Assembly: GCA_035640455.1 (NCBI GenBank)
Contig: DASQWB010000042.1
Span: 1-7,839 of the forward strand
Source of the DNA: AC-50 sp035640455
Lineage (GTDB): Bacteria > Actinomycetota > Thermoleophilia > Gaiellales > Gaiellaceae
Reading direction: 5' to 3'
Length of the DNA: 7,839 nucleotides
Positions 1 to 4,731 of this stretch are shown here, one piece after another. Each line of letters begins with the position of its first letter. Within the stretch, counting starts at the first letter, position 1. Below the pieces are notes generated by a model. That model did no database searches, was not told the DNA's origin, and saw only the letters and a program-made list of their open reading frames with translations. The position numbers were made by a program, and so were the translations under genes.

Positions 1-504
1 GAAGACGTCCCGGTACTCGCCCTTGCGATCGCGCACCACCGGCGCGTTCACCGTGAACCGCGTCCCCTCCGGCAGCCGCAGCACCTGGTCGACGATCGCC
101 TCCAAGTTCTGCCCCGCGATCGGCCGCCCGCAGACCGGGCAGTGCGGACGACCGACCCGCGCATAGAGCAGCCGCAGGTAGTCGTAGATCTCCGTCACCG
201 TCCCCACCGTCGAGCGCGGGTTCCGCGACGTCGTCTTCTGATCGATCGAGATCGCCGGCGAGAGGCCGTCGATCGAGTCGACGTCCGGCTTCTCCATCAT
301 CTGCAGGAACTGCCGCGCGTAGGCCGACAGCGATTCCACGTAGCGACGCTGCCCCTCGGCGTAGATCGTGTCGAAGGCGAGCGACGACTTCCCCGACCCG
401 GAGAGCCCGGTGACACAGATCAGCGCGTTCCGCGGCAGCCTGACGGTGACGTCCTTCAGGTTGTGCTCGCGCGCGCCGTGGACTACCAGTTCCTCGGCGG
501 CCAT
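1..504 (-). CDS. uvrA: UvrABC excision nuclease subunit A, N-terminal part (runs off the left edge)
   Basis: UvrA is the ATPase that finds bulky DNA lesions and loads UvrB in nucleotide excision repair. The first 168 codons are present and the frame is open through base 1; the full protein is usually about 950 residues. The N-terminus reads MAAEELVVHGAREHNLKDV, the standard UvrA opening. Walker A is GLSGSGKS at residues 33-40, followed by the family stretch SLAFDTIYAEGQRRYVESLS (41-60) and DGLSPAISIDQKTTSRNPRS (79-98). CPVCG at 122-126 is the first half of the zinc-binding module. The ATG at 504 begins exactly where family homology begins. No clear Shine-Dalgarno precedes it, but a -10 box ends 10 bp away, so the mRNA may be nearly leaderless. 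A LexA operator lies just upstream. uvrB is on the same strand about 6.3 kb upstream, so the two probably have separate promoters. Confidence 0.98.
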   Translation of the reverse strand, partial: MAAEELVVHGAREHNLKDVTVRLPRNALICVTGLSGSGKSSLAFDTIYAEGQRRYVESLSAYARQFLQMMEKPDVDSIDGLSPAISIDQKTTSRNPRSTVGTVTEIYDYLRLLYARVGRPHCPVCGRPIAGQNLEAIVDQVLRLPEGTRFTVNAPVVRDRKGEYRDVF

Positions 505-513
505 CGCGTGCCA

Positions 514-519
514 ATTCTA
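514..519 (-). promoter_or_regulatory. Candidate -10 box of uvrA
   Basis: Read on the minus strand this is TAGAAT, five of six matches to TATAAT, with nine bases between it and the uvrA ATG. Transcription would begin only a few bases before the start codon, consistent with the absence of a Shine-Dalgarno. No good -35 hexamer is visible at 16-18 bp. The adjacent LexA operator occupies the region between -10 and -35. Confidence 0.55.
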
Positions 520-524
520 CCGAG

Positions 525-538
525 CGAACGGACGTTCC
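525..538. promoter_or_regulatory. LexA operator (SOS box) controlling uvrA
   Basis: The plus strand reads CGAACGGACGTTCC. This fits every position of the Gram-positive/actinobacterial LexA consensus CGAACRNRYGTTYC, with GAAC and GTTC half-sites separated by four bases. It ends 20 bp upstream of the uvrA start and directly abuts the candidate -10 box, so bound LexA would block RNA polymerase. uvrA is a classic SOS gene, which supports function. The 5' end of the decayed plus-strand frame begins just to its right, so no other intact gene appears to use the operator. Confidence 0.85.
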
Positions 539-543
539 CTTCT

Positions 544-736
544 TGCGCCGCCTTCGTCGTGTACGCGGTCGACAACGGCGACTCCGGCGACCTCGTCAGC
601 GACCTCGGCCTCTTCCCGTTCCAGGACCCCCGACCTCGTCTTGCTGCCGGTCGGGTTCCCGCGCGTCTGCCCGACGCCCGGCCTGCTGGCTTCGATCTAC
701 GGCTACCAGCCGGTCGACTCAGGACGCTCGTCGTGA
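544..736 (+). pseudogene. 3' remnant of an unidentified gene, truncated and frameshifted
   Basis: From about 544 to 630 frame 1 has nearly every codon ending in G or C and reads FVVYAVDNGDSGDLVSDLG then LFPFQDP. From 632 to the TGA at 734-736 the same signal continues in frame 2 as DLVLLPVGFPRVCPTPGLLA then SIYGYQPVDSGRSS. The switch falls on a run of five C (627-631); with four C the two halves join as QDPDLV. No start codon with a ribosome binding site exists upstream, since the frame runs straight into the uvrA promoter. The 5' part therefore seems lost and about 64 codons remain. The stop lies 4 bp from the stop of the converging bPH2 gene, as expected for a genuine gene end. DNGxxGD followed by a single Cys vaguely recalls C-terminal pieces of secreted actinobacterial proteins, but I cannot assign a family. 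The frameshift alone could be a sequencing error; the missing 5' end could not. Confidence 0.5.
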
Positions 737-740
737 AGCC

Positions 741-1244
741 TTAGACGCTGACGCGTGCCTCGCGCTGCGGCGCGACGGTGACGTCGGGATGCGCCGGCCG
801 CCGGCGTCGCTCCTGGACCCCGCCGGCGGCCTGCCAGACGCGCCACGGGTGCGCGACGTAGTCGACCTCGAGTTCGCCCGCGATCAGCGTCCCGTAGCCG
901 AGCAGCCGGCCGAGCAGCGTCTGCTCGACCACGATCGTCCGCGTGCGCGCGAGCCGCACACCCGCCGCGCGGCGCCGGAAGAAGCCGTACGAGACGTAGA
1001 GCTTCTCGGTCGTCACGACGACGCGGACGTTCTCCCAGCTCCACGCCGCCCGGAGCGCGACGAAGGCGGCGACGGCCAGCGCCACCGCGCCCGGGATCGT
1101 GAGCGGCCCGCCGACCCAGGCGAGACCGGCGCCGAGGCCTCCGAGGGCGAACGCCTTCGCGAACGGACGGGCGAGCACGATGCCGTGCCGCCGCTCGTCG
1201 AAGCAGGTCCGTTCGTCGGGCGTCGTCCACACTAGGGTTTGCAT
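741..1244 (-). CDS. bPH2 (bacterial pleckstrin-homology) domain membrane protein
   Basis: This 167-residue protein has the YdbS/bPH2 architecture: a short cytosolic N-terminus with an ERRHGIVLARPF-type stretch (18-28), two adjacent hydrophobic segments at about 31-47 and 49-66 forming a hairpin, then a PH-like beta domain at about 70-137. Diagnostic strings in that domain are VVVTTEKLYVSYGFFRR (75-91) and VEQTLLGRLLGYGTL (106-120), a hallmark of the family. The last 25 residues are Arg/Pro-rich and probably disordered. Such proteins sit in the cytoplasmic membrane; their molecular role is mostly unknown, with some family members linked to envelope stress or bacteriocin tolerance. The ATG at 1244 leaves a normal-length N-terminus but lacks a clear Shine-Dalgarno. 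It diverges from the AI-2E family gene across 29 bp. It lies upstream of uvrA on the same strand, with 236 bp between them holding the gene remnant and the SOS box. Confidence 0.85.
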   Translation of the reverse strand: MQTLVWTTPDERTCFDERRHGIVLARPFAKAFALGGLGAGLAWVGGPLTIPGAVALAVAAFVALRAAWSWENVRVVVTTEKLYVSYGFFRRRAAGVRLARTRTIVVEQTLLGRLLGYGTLIAGELEVDYVAHPWRVWQAAGGVQERRRRPAHPDVTVAPQREARVSV

Positions 1245-1266
1245 CGTTCGCCGCGAGGCGAAAAAT
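1239..1266 (+). promoter_or_regulatory. Weak candidate promoter for the AI-2E family gene
   Basis: The 29-bp gap between the divergent starts at 1244 and 1274 must hold or abut both promoters. On the plus strand TTGCAT (1239-1244) and AAAAAT (1261-1266) are separated by 16 bp. The -35 matches only three of six and the -10 four of six. AAAAAT ends 7 bp before the ATG, which would give a leaderless transcript. I see no convincing minus-strand promoter for the bPH2 gene here. Confidence 0.25.
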
Positions 1267-1273
1267 CCCTGGT

Positions 1274-2320
1274 ATGGCAGGCACTGCGCGAACAGCGTTC
1301 GTCGCGACCCTCGTCGGGATCGCGGTGATCGCGGGCGCGCTCGCGCTCTGGAAGCTCCGCCTCGTCCTCTCGCTCGTCTTCCTCGGCTTCATCATCGCGG
1401 CGGCGATGCGGCCGGGGATCGAGACGCTCAAGCGGCGCGGGATCCCGCGCGGCGTCGGGCTCGCGCTCCACTACGTCCTCCTCGCCGGCCTCGTCGCGCT
1501 CTTCCTCTGGCTCGTCGTGCCGCGCGCGGTGACGCAGGTTCAGCATGCGCTCGACCAGGACAGGATCCGGCACGCGGCCCGCACCTCGACGGGCATCAAG
1601 CACGACATCCTCACCGGGCTCGAGAAGCGCCTCAAGCACCTGCCGTCGGGTTCGAAGCTCGTCCGGCCGACCCTGGAGGTGACGAAGCGGGCCTTCGAGG
1701 TCCTGATCGGGATCCTCTTCACGTTCGCGACCGCGGCCTACTGGATCTTCGAGCGCGACCGGGCGATCAGCCTCGTAGCATCGTTGCTGCCGCGCGCGAA
1801 GCGAAAACGTTTGCGCGATACGTGGGATCTGATCGACGCGAAGCTCGGCGCGTTCGTCCGCGGCCAAGCGCTGCTCGTCGTGCTGGTCGGCACCGTGCTC
1901 TCGATCGCCTTCGCGATCATCGGCCTGCCGTACTGGATCCTCGTCGGCTCGTTCGCGGGGATCGTCGAGATCGTGCCGGTGATCGGACCGCTCGCCGCCG
2001 GCGCGCTCGCGGTCGGCGTCGGGCTCACCGTCTCCTGGCACACGGCGCTCGCGGCAGGCCTGATCGTGCTGGCCGTGCGGCTGCTCGAGGACTACATCGT
2101 GCTCCCGAAGGTGCTCGGCGACGCGACCGGGCTCTCGCCGCTCGTCGTCCTCTTCTCGGTCTCTGCGATAACGATCCTGTTCGGCGGCTTTGCCGTCCTC
2201 TTCGCGGTTCCGCTCGCCGCCGTCCTCGCGACGCTCGTCGACGTGTTCCTCCGCGGCCACGACCCGGCCGAGGAGGAGGTGCCCACCGTGCTCTTCCCGG
2301 CCAAGGACGCGGAGGGGTAG
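1274..2320 (+). CDS. AI-2E/PerM family transporter (UPF0118)
   Basis: This 348-residue polytopic membrane protein belongs to the AI-2E family, whose members include exporters of the autoinducer AI-2 and Na+(Li+)/H+ antiporters; the substrate cannot be read from sequence. Two N-terminal spans (about 9-45, with a short loop, and 62-83) are followed by a soluble, charged loop (about 85-135) and a span at 138-158. The family core then follows: LGAFVRGQALL (191-201), a span at 197-218, GIVEIVPVIGPLAAG (229-243), a span at 250-268, and LEDYIVLPKVLGDATGLSPL (271-290). A final pair of hydrophobic segments spans 290-327, and the tail is acidic. The length is typical. The ATG at 1274 directly precedes the first span; the ribosome binding site is weak. 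It probably forms an operon with the membrane protein gene that starts 28 bp downstream. A compact hairpin overlaps its stop codon. Confidence 0.93.
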   Translation: MAGTARTAFVATLVGIAVIAGALALWKLRLVLSLVFLGFIIAAAMRPGIETLKRRGIPRGVGLALHYVLLAGLVALFLWLVVPRAVTQVQHALDQDRIRHAARTSTGIKHDILTGLEKRLKHLPSGSKLVRPTLEVTKRAFEVLIGILFTFATAAYWIFERDRAISLVASLLPRAKRKRLRDTWDLIDAKLGAFVRGQALLVVLVGTVLSIAFAIIGLPYWILVGSFAGIVEIVPVIGPLAAGALAVGVGLTVSWHTALAAGLIVLAVRLLEDYIVLPKVLGDATGLSPLVVLFSVSAITILFGGFAVLFAVPLAAVLATLVDVFLRGHDPAEEEVPTVLFPAKDAEG

Positions 2321-2330
2321 CGCCCTCCGC
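2309..2330 (+). other. 8-bp GC-rich hairpin with the AI-2E gene stop codon in its loop
   Basis: GCGGAGGG (2309-2316) pairs perfectly with CCCTCCGC (2323-2330) around a six-base loop that contains the TAG stop (2318-2320). There is no T-run, so it is not a standard intrinsic terminator. It lies 18 bp before the GTG of the next gene and could tune coupling or mRNA processing. Chance formation in GC-rich DNA is possible. Confidence 0.35.
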
Positions 2331-2348
2331 CGCGTACTCCGCCGCAAC

Positions 2349-3083
2349 GTGGAACGCGCGGAGCTGAGACGTCTCTTCCTCGTCGCGACGGTGAGCGCCC
2401 TCTCCCTGACCGCGCTCGTCGCGATCTTCGCGCTCGTCGCCGGCAACTTCGACGAGACGCAGGTGAGGATCCTGGCGACGACGGGCGGCTTCGGGCTCGC
2501 CTCGCTGCTCGCGACACCGGGCACGCGCCTCCTCGAGCAGGGACGGTACGTCGACCTGGGCCGGCTCGTCGTCTTCCTCACGGCGCTCACGTTCGTGCTC
2601 GAGCTCTGGGCGGTGTGGATCGCGACCGACAGCGAGGTCTCCTGGAAGGCGTTCGCGGTCGCCCTGTCCGCCACCGTGGCCGTGGCCCAGATCGCCAGCT
2701 CCATCGCGCGGCGCCGCGCGTCCGACCCGGAGTCGATCCCGCTGCTTGGCTTGGGCGCCGGCGTCTGCGTGCTCGTGCTCGCCATGCTCGCCTCGATCGC
2801 CGCGCTCGCCGAGGTCGACGACTCCGGCTACTACCGGCTCGTGGGCGTCGTCGGAGTGCTCGACGTGCTGCTCGTCTCGCTCCAGTCCGTCGTGCGGAGG
2901 CTCGGCGGCGTGCCGGCAGCGTCGGGCGCGAGCGCGCCGAGCTTCGTCTGCGTCCTCGCCGACGGCAGGCGCATCCGTCCGCACGCCTCCGCCCGCGATC
3001 TTCCGAGCGCGGTCGCAGCCGCCCTTCGGGAGCTCGAGCGGCGCGGCGAGCGCGTACGGAGGATCGAGCTCGGCGAGAACTAG
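2349..3083 (+). CDS. Unknown multi-pass membrane protein with a C-terminal soluble domain
   Basis: I do not recognise a family for this 244-residue protein. Hydrophobic segments are visible at about 9-32, 41-56, 72-93, 100-120, 131-154 and 161-180, suggesting about six spans in pairs. A linker rich in Ala and Ser (188-197) leads to a small soluble tail: SFVCVLADGRRIRP (198-211), then a helix with RDLPSAVAAALRELERRGER (216-235) and RRIELGEN. The tail looks like a beta-hairpin plus helix and is probably a regulatory or binding module. The GTG at 2349 was chosen because it directly precedes the first span. The next start upstream in frame (TTG at 2190) lies deep inside the AI-2E gene. No Shine-Dalgarno is seen, so translation may be coupled to the gene 28 bp upstream. 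It converges on the 81-residue gene, with only 4 bp between stops. Confidence 0.75.
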   Translation: MERAELRRLFLVATVSALSLTALVAIFALVAGNFDETQVRILATTGGFGLASLLATPGTRLLEQGRYVDLGRLVVFLTALTFVLELWAVWIATDSEVSWKAFAVALSATVAVAQIASSIARRRASDPESIPLLGLGAGVCVLVLAMLASIAALAEVDDSGYYRLVGVVGVLDVLLVSLQSVVRRLGGVPAASGASAPSFVCVLADGRRIRPHASARDLPSAVAAALRELERRGERVRRIELGEN

Positions 3084-3087
3084 CGGG

Positions 3088-3333
3088 CTACGAGCGCCTG
3101 GGGCGCCAGCGGCCGAAAACCAGGCCGCCGAGGGTGAAGCCGAGCCCGAATGTTCCCGCGCCGAAGGCGCCGATCGCGAGCGCCTTCCGCCACGTCGAGA
3201 GCCGCTGCCAGCGGCCGAGTGCCTCCTGCTCCTCGGGCGTGAGCGGCTCGCCACGCCGCTGCTTGCGCAGCGCCCCGCCCGCGCGAACGCCGAGGTAGAG
3301 GTCGTCGAAGATCTCGGCGGTCTCTTCGGTCAC
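3088..3333 (-). CDS. Small single-span membrane protein of unknown function
   Basis: This 81-residue protein starts with GTG (VTEETAEIFDDLYLGVRAGG). A short amphipathic, basic segment follows (ALRKQRRGEPLTPEEQEALG, 21-40), with a proline-capped acidic helix. One glycine-rich transmembrane stretch at about 51-74 has GAFGAGTFGLGFTLGG spacing suggestive of helix packing. The tail FGRWRPRRS is very basic and would be cytosolic by the positive-inside rule. Codons end almost wholly in G or C, and the gene fits exactly between neighbours: its stop is 4 bp from the convergent gene's stop and its start is 28 bp from the divergent phosphoesterase. A TATAGA -10 box ends 10 bp before the GTG and no Shine-Dalgarno is present, indicating a leaderless or nearly leaderless mRNA. 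A longer open frame continues upstream to 3618 but runs antisense through the phosphoesterase and is not credible. Confidence 0.72.
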   Translation of the reverse strand: MTEETAEIFDDLYLGVRAGGALRKQRRGEPLTPEEQEALGRWQRLSTWRKALAIGAFGAGTFGLGFTLGGLVFGRWRPRRS

Positions 3334-3342
3334 GTTTTTGAG

Positions 3343-3350
3343 TCTATAGC
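3343..3350. promoter_or_regulatory. Shared, symmetric -10 element of a divergent promoter
   Basis: TCTATAGC carries TATAGC for the plus strand (3345-3350) and TATAGA for the minus strand (3348-3343), overlapping on the self-complementary TATA. It sits 9 nt from the minus-strand GTG at 3333 and 11 nt from the plus-strand GTG at 3362. Both transcripts would begin within a few bases of their start codons. Neither side has a good -35, which would have to lie inside the opposing gene. A short inverted repeat (GCACC at 3353-3357, GGTGC at 3361-3365) covers the plus-strand start. Confidence 0.5.
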
Positions 3351-3361
3351 CTGCACCGGCG

Positions 3362-4183
3362 GTGCCAGCGCGGATTCTCCACCTCTCCGACCTCCACACC
3401 GGCACCCGCGAAGATCCCGAGATCGAGCACGCGGTCGCGGCGCTGACGAGGCGGCTCGAGCCCGAGCTGATCGTCGCGAGCGGCGACCTGACGCACCGCG
3501 GACGCGCTGCCCAGCACGAGCGGGCGGCGCGCTTCCTGCACGGCCTCGGCGTGCCGCTCGTCGTCATCCCCGGCAACCACGACATCCCGCACACGTTCCC
3601 GGCGCGCTTCACGCGCACGTTCGCCGAGTTCGAGCGGCACTGGCAGACGACGGAGCCCGTCTACCGCTCGGAGCGGCTGCACGTGGTCGGCCTCAACTCG
3701 GTCCGGGCGTGGCGCCACCAGTCGGGAGGACTGCGCCAGGGCCAGCTCGACGAGGCCGCGCGGCTCCTCGGCGAGGCGCACGACGGGGCGCTTCGCGTCG
3801 CCGTGCTGCACCACCACCTGATCGGCGCGCCTTGGCGGACGCGCAAGAAGCCGGTCGCGCGGCGCAACCACGTGCTCGGTTCGCTCGTCGACGCGGGCGC
3901 CGAGCTCATCCTCGCCGGGCACATCCACCAGGCGGCGGTCAGCGAGCGGCGCGAGTTCGAGGTGACGACCGGCGGCGAGCACGGCGTCACGGTCGCAGTG
4001 GCTCCCGGCCTGGGACAGCCGCGCCCGCACCGGCGGGGCGAGGCCCGCGGCCTCCACGTCTACGAGTCGACCGACGGCCTGCTGCGCGTCCACACGTACG
4101 TGTGGCAGGCGGGCGACTGGGGGCTGACGGCCGAGCGAGAGTTCCCGCGCGGCCGCAGACGCCTTTCCTCCGAACCTGCCTAG
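3362..4183 (+). CDS. Calcineurin-like metallophosphoesterase
   Basis: This 273-residue protein is a two-metal phosphoesterase of the calcineurin-like superfamily, which includes Icc/CpdA-type cyclic nucleotide phosphodiesterases. All family motifs are visible: LSDLHTG with D10 and H12; GDLTHRG (41-47) with D42; IPGNHDIP (69-76) with N72 and H73; HHH at 150-152; and AGHIHQ (185-190) with H187 and H189. It has no signal peptide or membrane segment, so it is cytosolic. The C-terminus after about 195 contains beta strands and ends in a basic tail. The GTG at 3362 is chosen because the first motif begins at residue 8, as in relatives; no Shine-Dalgarno precedes it. The substrate cannot be decided: cyclic nucleotide, phospholipid head group or nucleotide-sugar are all possible. 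Its TAG overlaps the TAG of the converging broken GlsB gene on the palindrome CTAG. It diverges from the 81-residue membrane protein. Confidence 0.92.
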   Translation: MPARILHLSDLHTGTREDPEIEHAVAALTRRLEPELIVASGDLTHRGRAAQHERAARFLHGLGVPLVVIPGNHDIPHTFPARFTRTFAEFERHWQTTEPVYRSERLHVVGLNSVRAWRHQSGGLRQGQLDEAARLLGEAHDGALRVAVLHHHLIGAPWRTRKKPVARRNHVLGSLVDAGAELILAGHIHQAAVSERREFEVTTGGEHGVTVAVAPGLGQPRPHRRGEARGLHVYESTDGLLRVHTYVWQAGDWGLTAEREFPRGRRRLSSEPA

Positions 4184-4412
4184 ACCCTTGCGGGGCGCGG
4201 GCCTCGTTCGCCGAAGAAGCGTCCCACGAGAGCCACGAGGATCACCGCGATGACGAAGCCAGCCAGCCGCTCGAGATCGCGGCCGCGATGATCATCGACA
4301 CGGTCCCGATGGCGATCGTCGAGAGCCAGCCCATCGGGTCCCGCCCGGGGTGGAACAGCCGTCCCAAAGCACCGACGACCGCCCCGACGATGATGAACCA
4401 GATGAAGTGCAC
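4180..4412 (-). pseudogene. Third GlsB/YeaQ/YmgE-family gene, frameshifted at a GGCT repeat
   Basis: From the GTG at 4412 the frame reads VHFIWFIIVGAVVGALGRLF and HPGRDPMGW, the family's N-terminal span and proline-glycine turn, then a second hydrophobic stretch ending SSGWLA. It then runs out of frame to a TGA at 4242-4244, leaving 56 residues. The expected third span, GFVIAVILVALVGRFFG plus a basic tail, is intact in the neighbouring frame down to the TAG at 4180-4182. The break lies at three tandem GGCT units (minus strand). Adding one more unit restores a 78-residue protein of normal family length with no internal stop. An AGGAG sits 6 nt before the GTG, so the start is well supported. 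It is third in a row with two paralogues, 28 bp after the previous stop. It may be a true pseudogene, a phase-variable gene in its OFF state, or a base-calling error. Confidence 0.75.
4257..4268 (-). repeat. Three tandem GGCT units at the frameshift point
   Basis: The plus strand reads AGCC three times; the minus, coding strand reads GGCTGGCTGGCT. Four-base repeats in coding DNA change length by slipped-strand mispairing and shift the frame by one base. A four-unit version would place the last third of the GlsB-family protein in frame. Confidence 0.8.
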
Positions 4413-4431
4413 GACCGGCTCCTGGCCGGTC
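4413..4431 (-). promoter_or_regulatory. RBS displayed in a hairpin loop before the third GlsB-family gene
   Basis: On the minus strand GACCGG (4431-4426) and CCGGTC (4418-4413) form a perfect 6-bp stem around CCAGGAG. The Shine-Dalgarno AGGAG (4423-4419) is in the loop and the GTG start follows the stem directly. The Shine-Dalgarno fixes the start at 4412. The stem might modulate initiation. Confidence 0.5.
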
Positions 4432-4440
4432 TTAGAGCGC

Positions 4441-4725
4441 CTAAACCTTCGGCGGCAGCCGTCGCGCCGACGGGCCGGTGATCCCGCGCCCCTGGACGAA
4501 GCGGCGGTATAGGTAGAGCAGCAGCACCGCGCCGAGGAACGCGAAGATCAGGCCGCCGGGGGTCCCGATCAGGATCCTCGCGATGATGCCCCCGACGAGC
4601 GACCCGCCGAGCCCGAGGCCGAGGGTGGCGTACCAGGGCATCGGGTCGGGGCCGGGCAGCGCGAGCCGCGCCAGGCCGCCGACGACGAAGCCCCACACGA
4701 TCAATGCGAAGATGTAGAGCAGCAC
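4441..4725 (-). CDS. GlsB/YeaQ/YmgE-family (transglycosylase-associated) membrane protein
   Basis: This 94-residue protein has three hydrophobic segments (about 2-20, 34-53 and 57-74). It carries the family turn LALPGPDPMPWYATLGLGLG (21-40) after the first span, then the glycine-rich GGSLVGGIIARILIG. The third span LIFAFLGAVLLLYLYRRF is followed by a basic tail with GRGITGPSARRLPP. The family is small inner-membrane proteins tied to stress responses; despite the name, no transglycosylase activity is established. It starts with GTG at 4725, paralleling the start of its upstream paralogue (GTGCTG in both). The start lies only 6 bp after that paralogue's stop, so the two are almost surely co-transcribed and probably translationally coupled; no strong Shine-Dalgarno is seen. 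The tail (RRFVQGRGITGPSARRLP) closely matches that of the paralogue (RRFIQDRPVTGPEAQRLP), indicating recent tandem duplication. Confidence 0.92.
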   Translation of the reverse strand: MLLYIFALIVWGFVVGGLARLALPGPDPMPWYATLGLGLGGSLVGGIIARILIGTPGGLIFAFLGAVLLLYLYRRFVQGRGITGPSARRLPPKV

Positions 4726-4731
4726 TCGCGG

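Noticed and set aside
559..736. Intact small gene starting at GTG 559
   Set aside because: There is no Shine-Dalgarno, and the frame from 559 does not reach the stop at 734 without the shift at the C5 run.
142..744. Long plus-strand open frame reading antisense through uvrA
   Set aside because: Up to 504 it is antisense to unmistakable UvrA sequence and has an Arg/Pro-rich shadow composition. Only its stretch from about 544 to 630 carries a coding signal, and that is annotated as a gene remnant.
1290..1300. GAAC-AGC-GTTC, resembling a LexA box
   Set aside because: The spacer is three bases instead of four and it lies inside the AI-2E gene's coding start.
1232..2785. 517-codon minus-strand open frame antisense to the AI-2E and membrane-protein genes
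   Set aside because: It is the Arg/Asp/Glu-rich mirror of two well-supported plus-strand genes, with poor codon use and no recognisable motifs. High GC content alone explains its length.
3334..3618. N-terminal extension of the 81-residue gene through the phosphoesterase
   Set aside because: The extension is antisense to the metal-binding motifs of the phosphoesterase, and a -10 box sits just upstream of the GTG at 3333.
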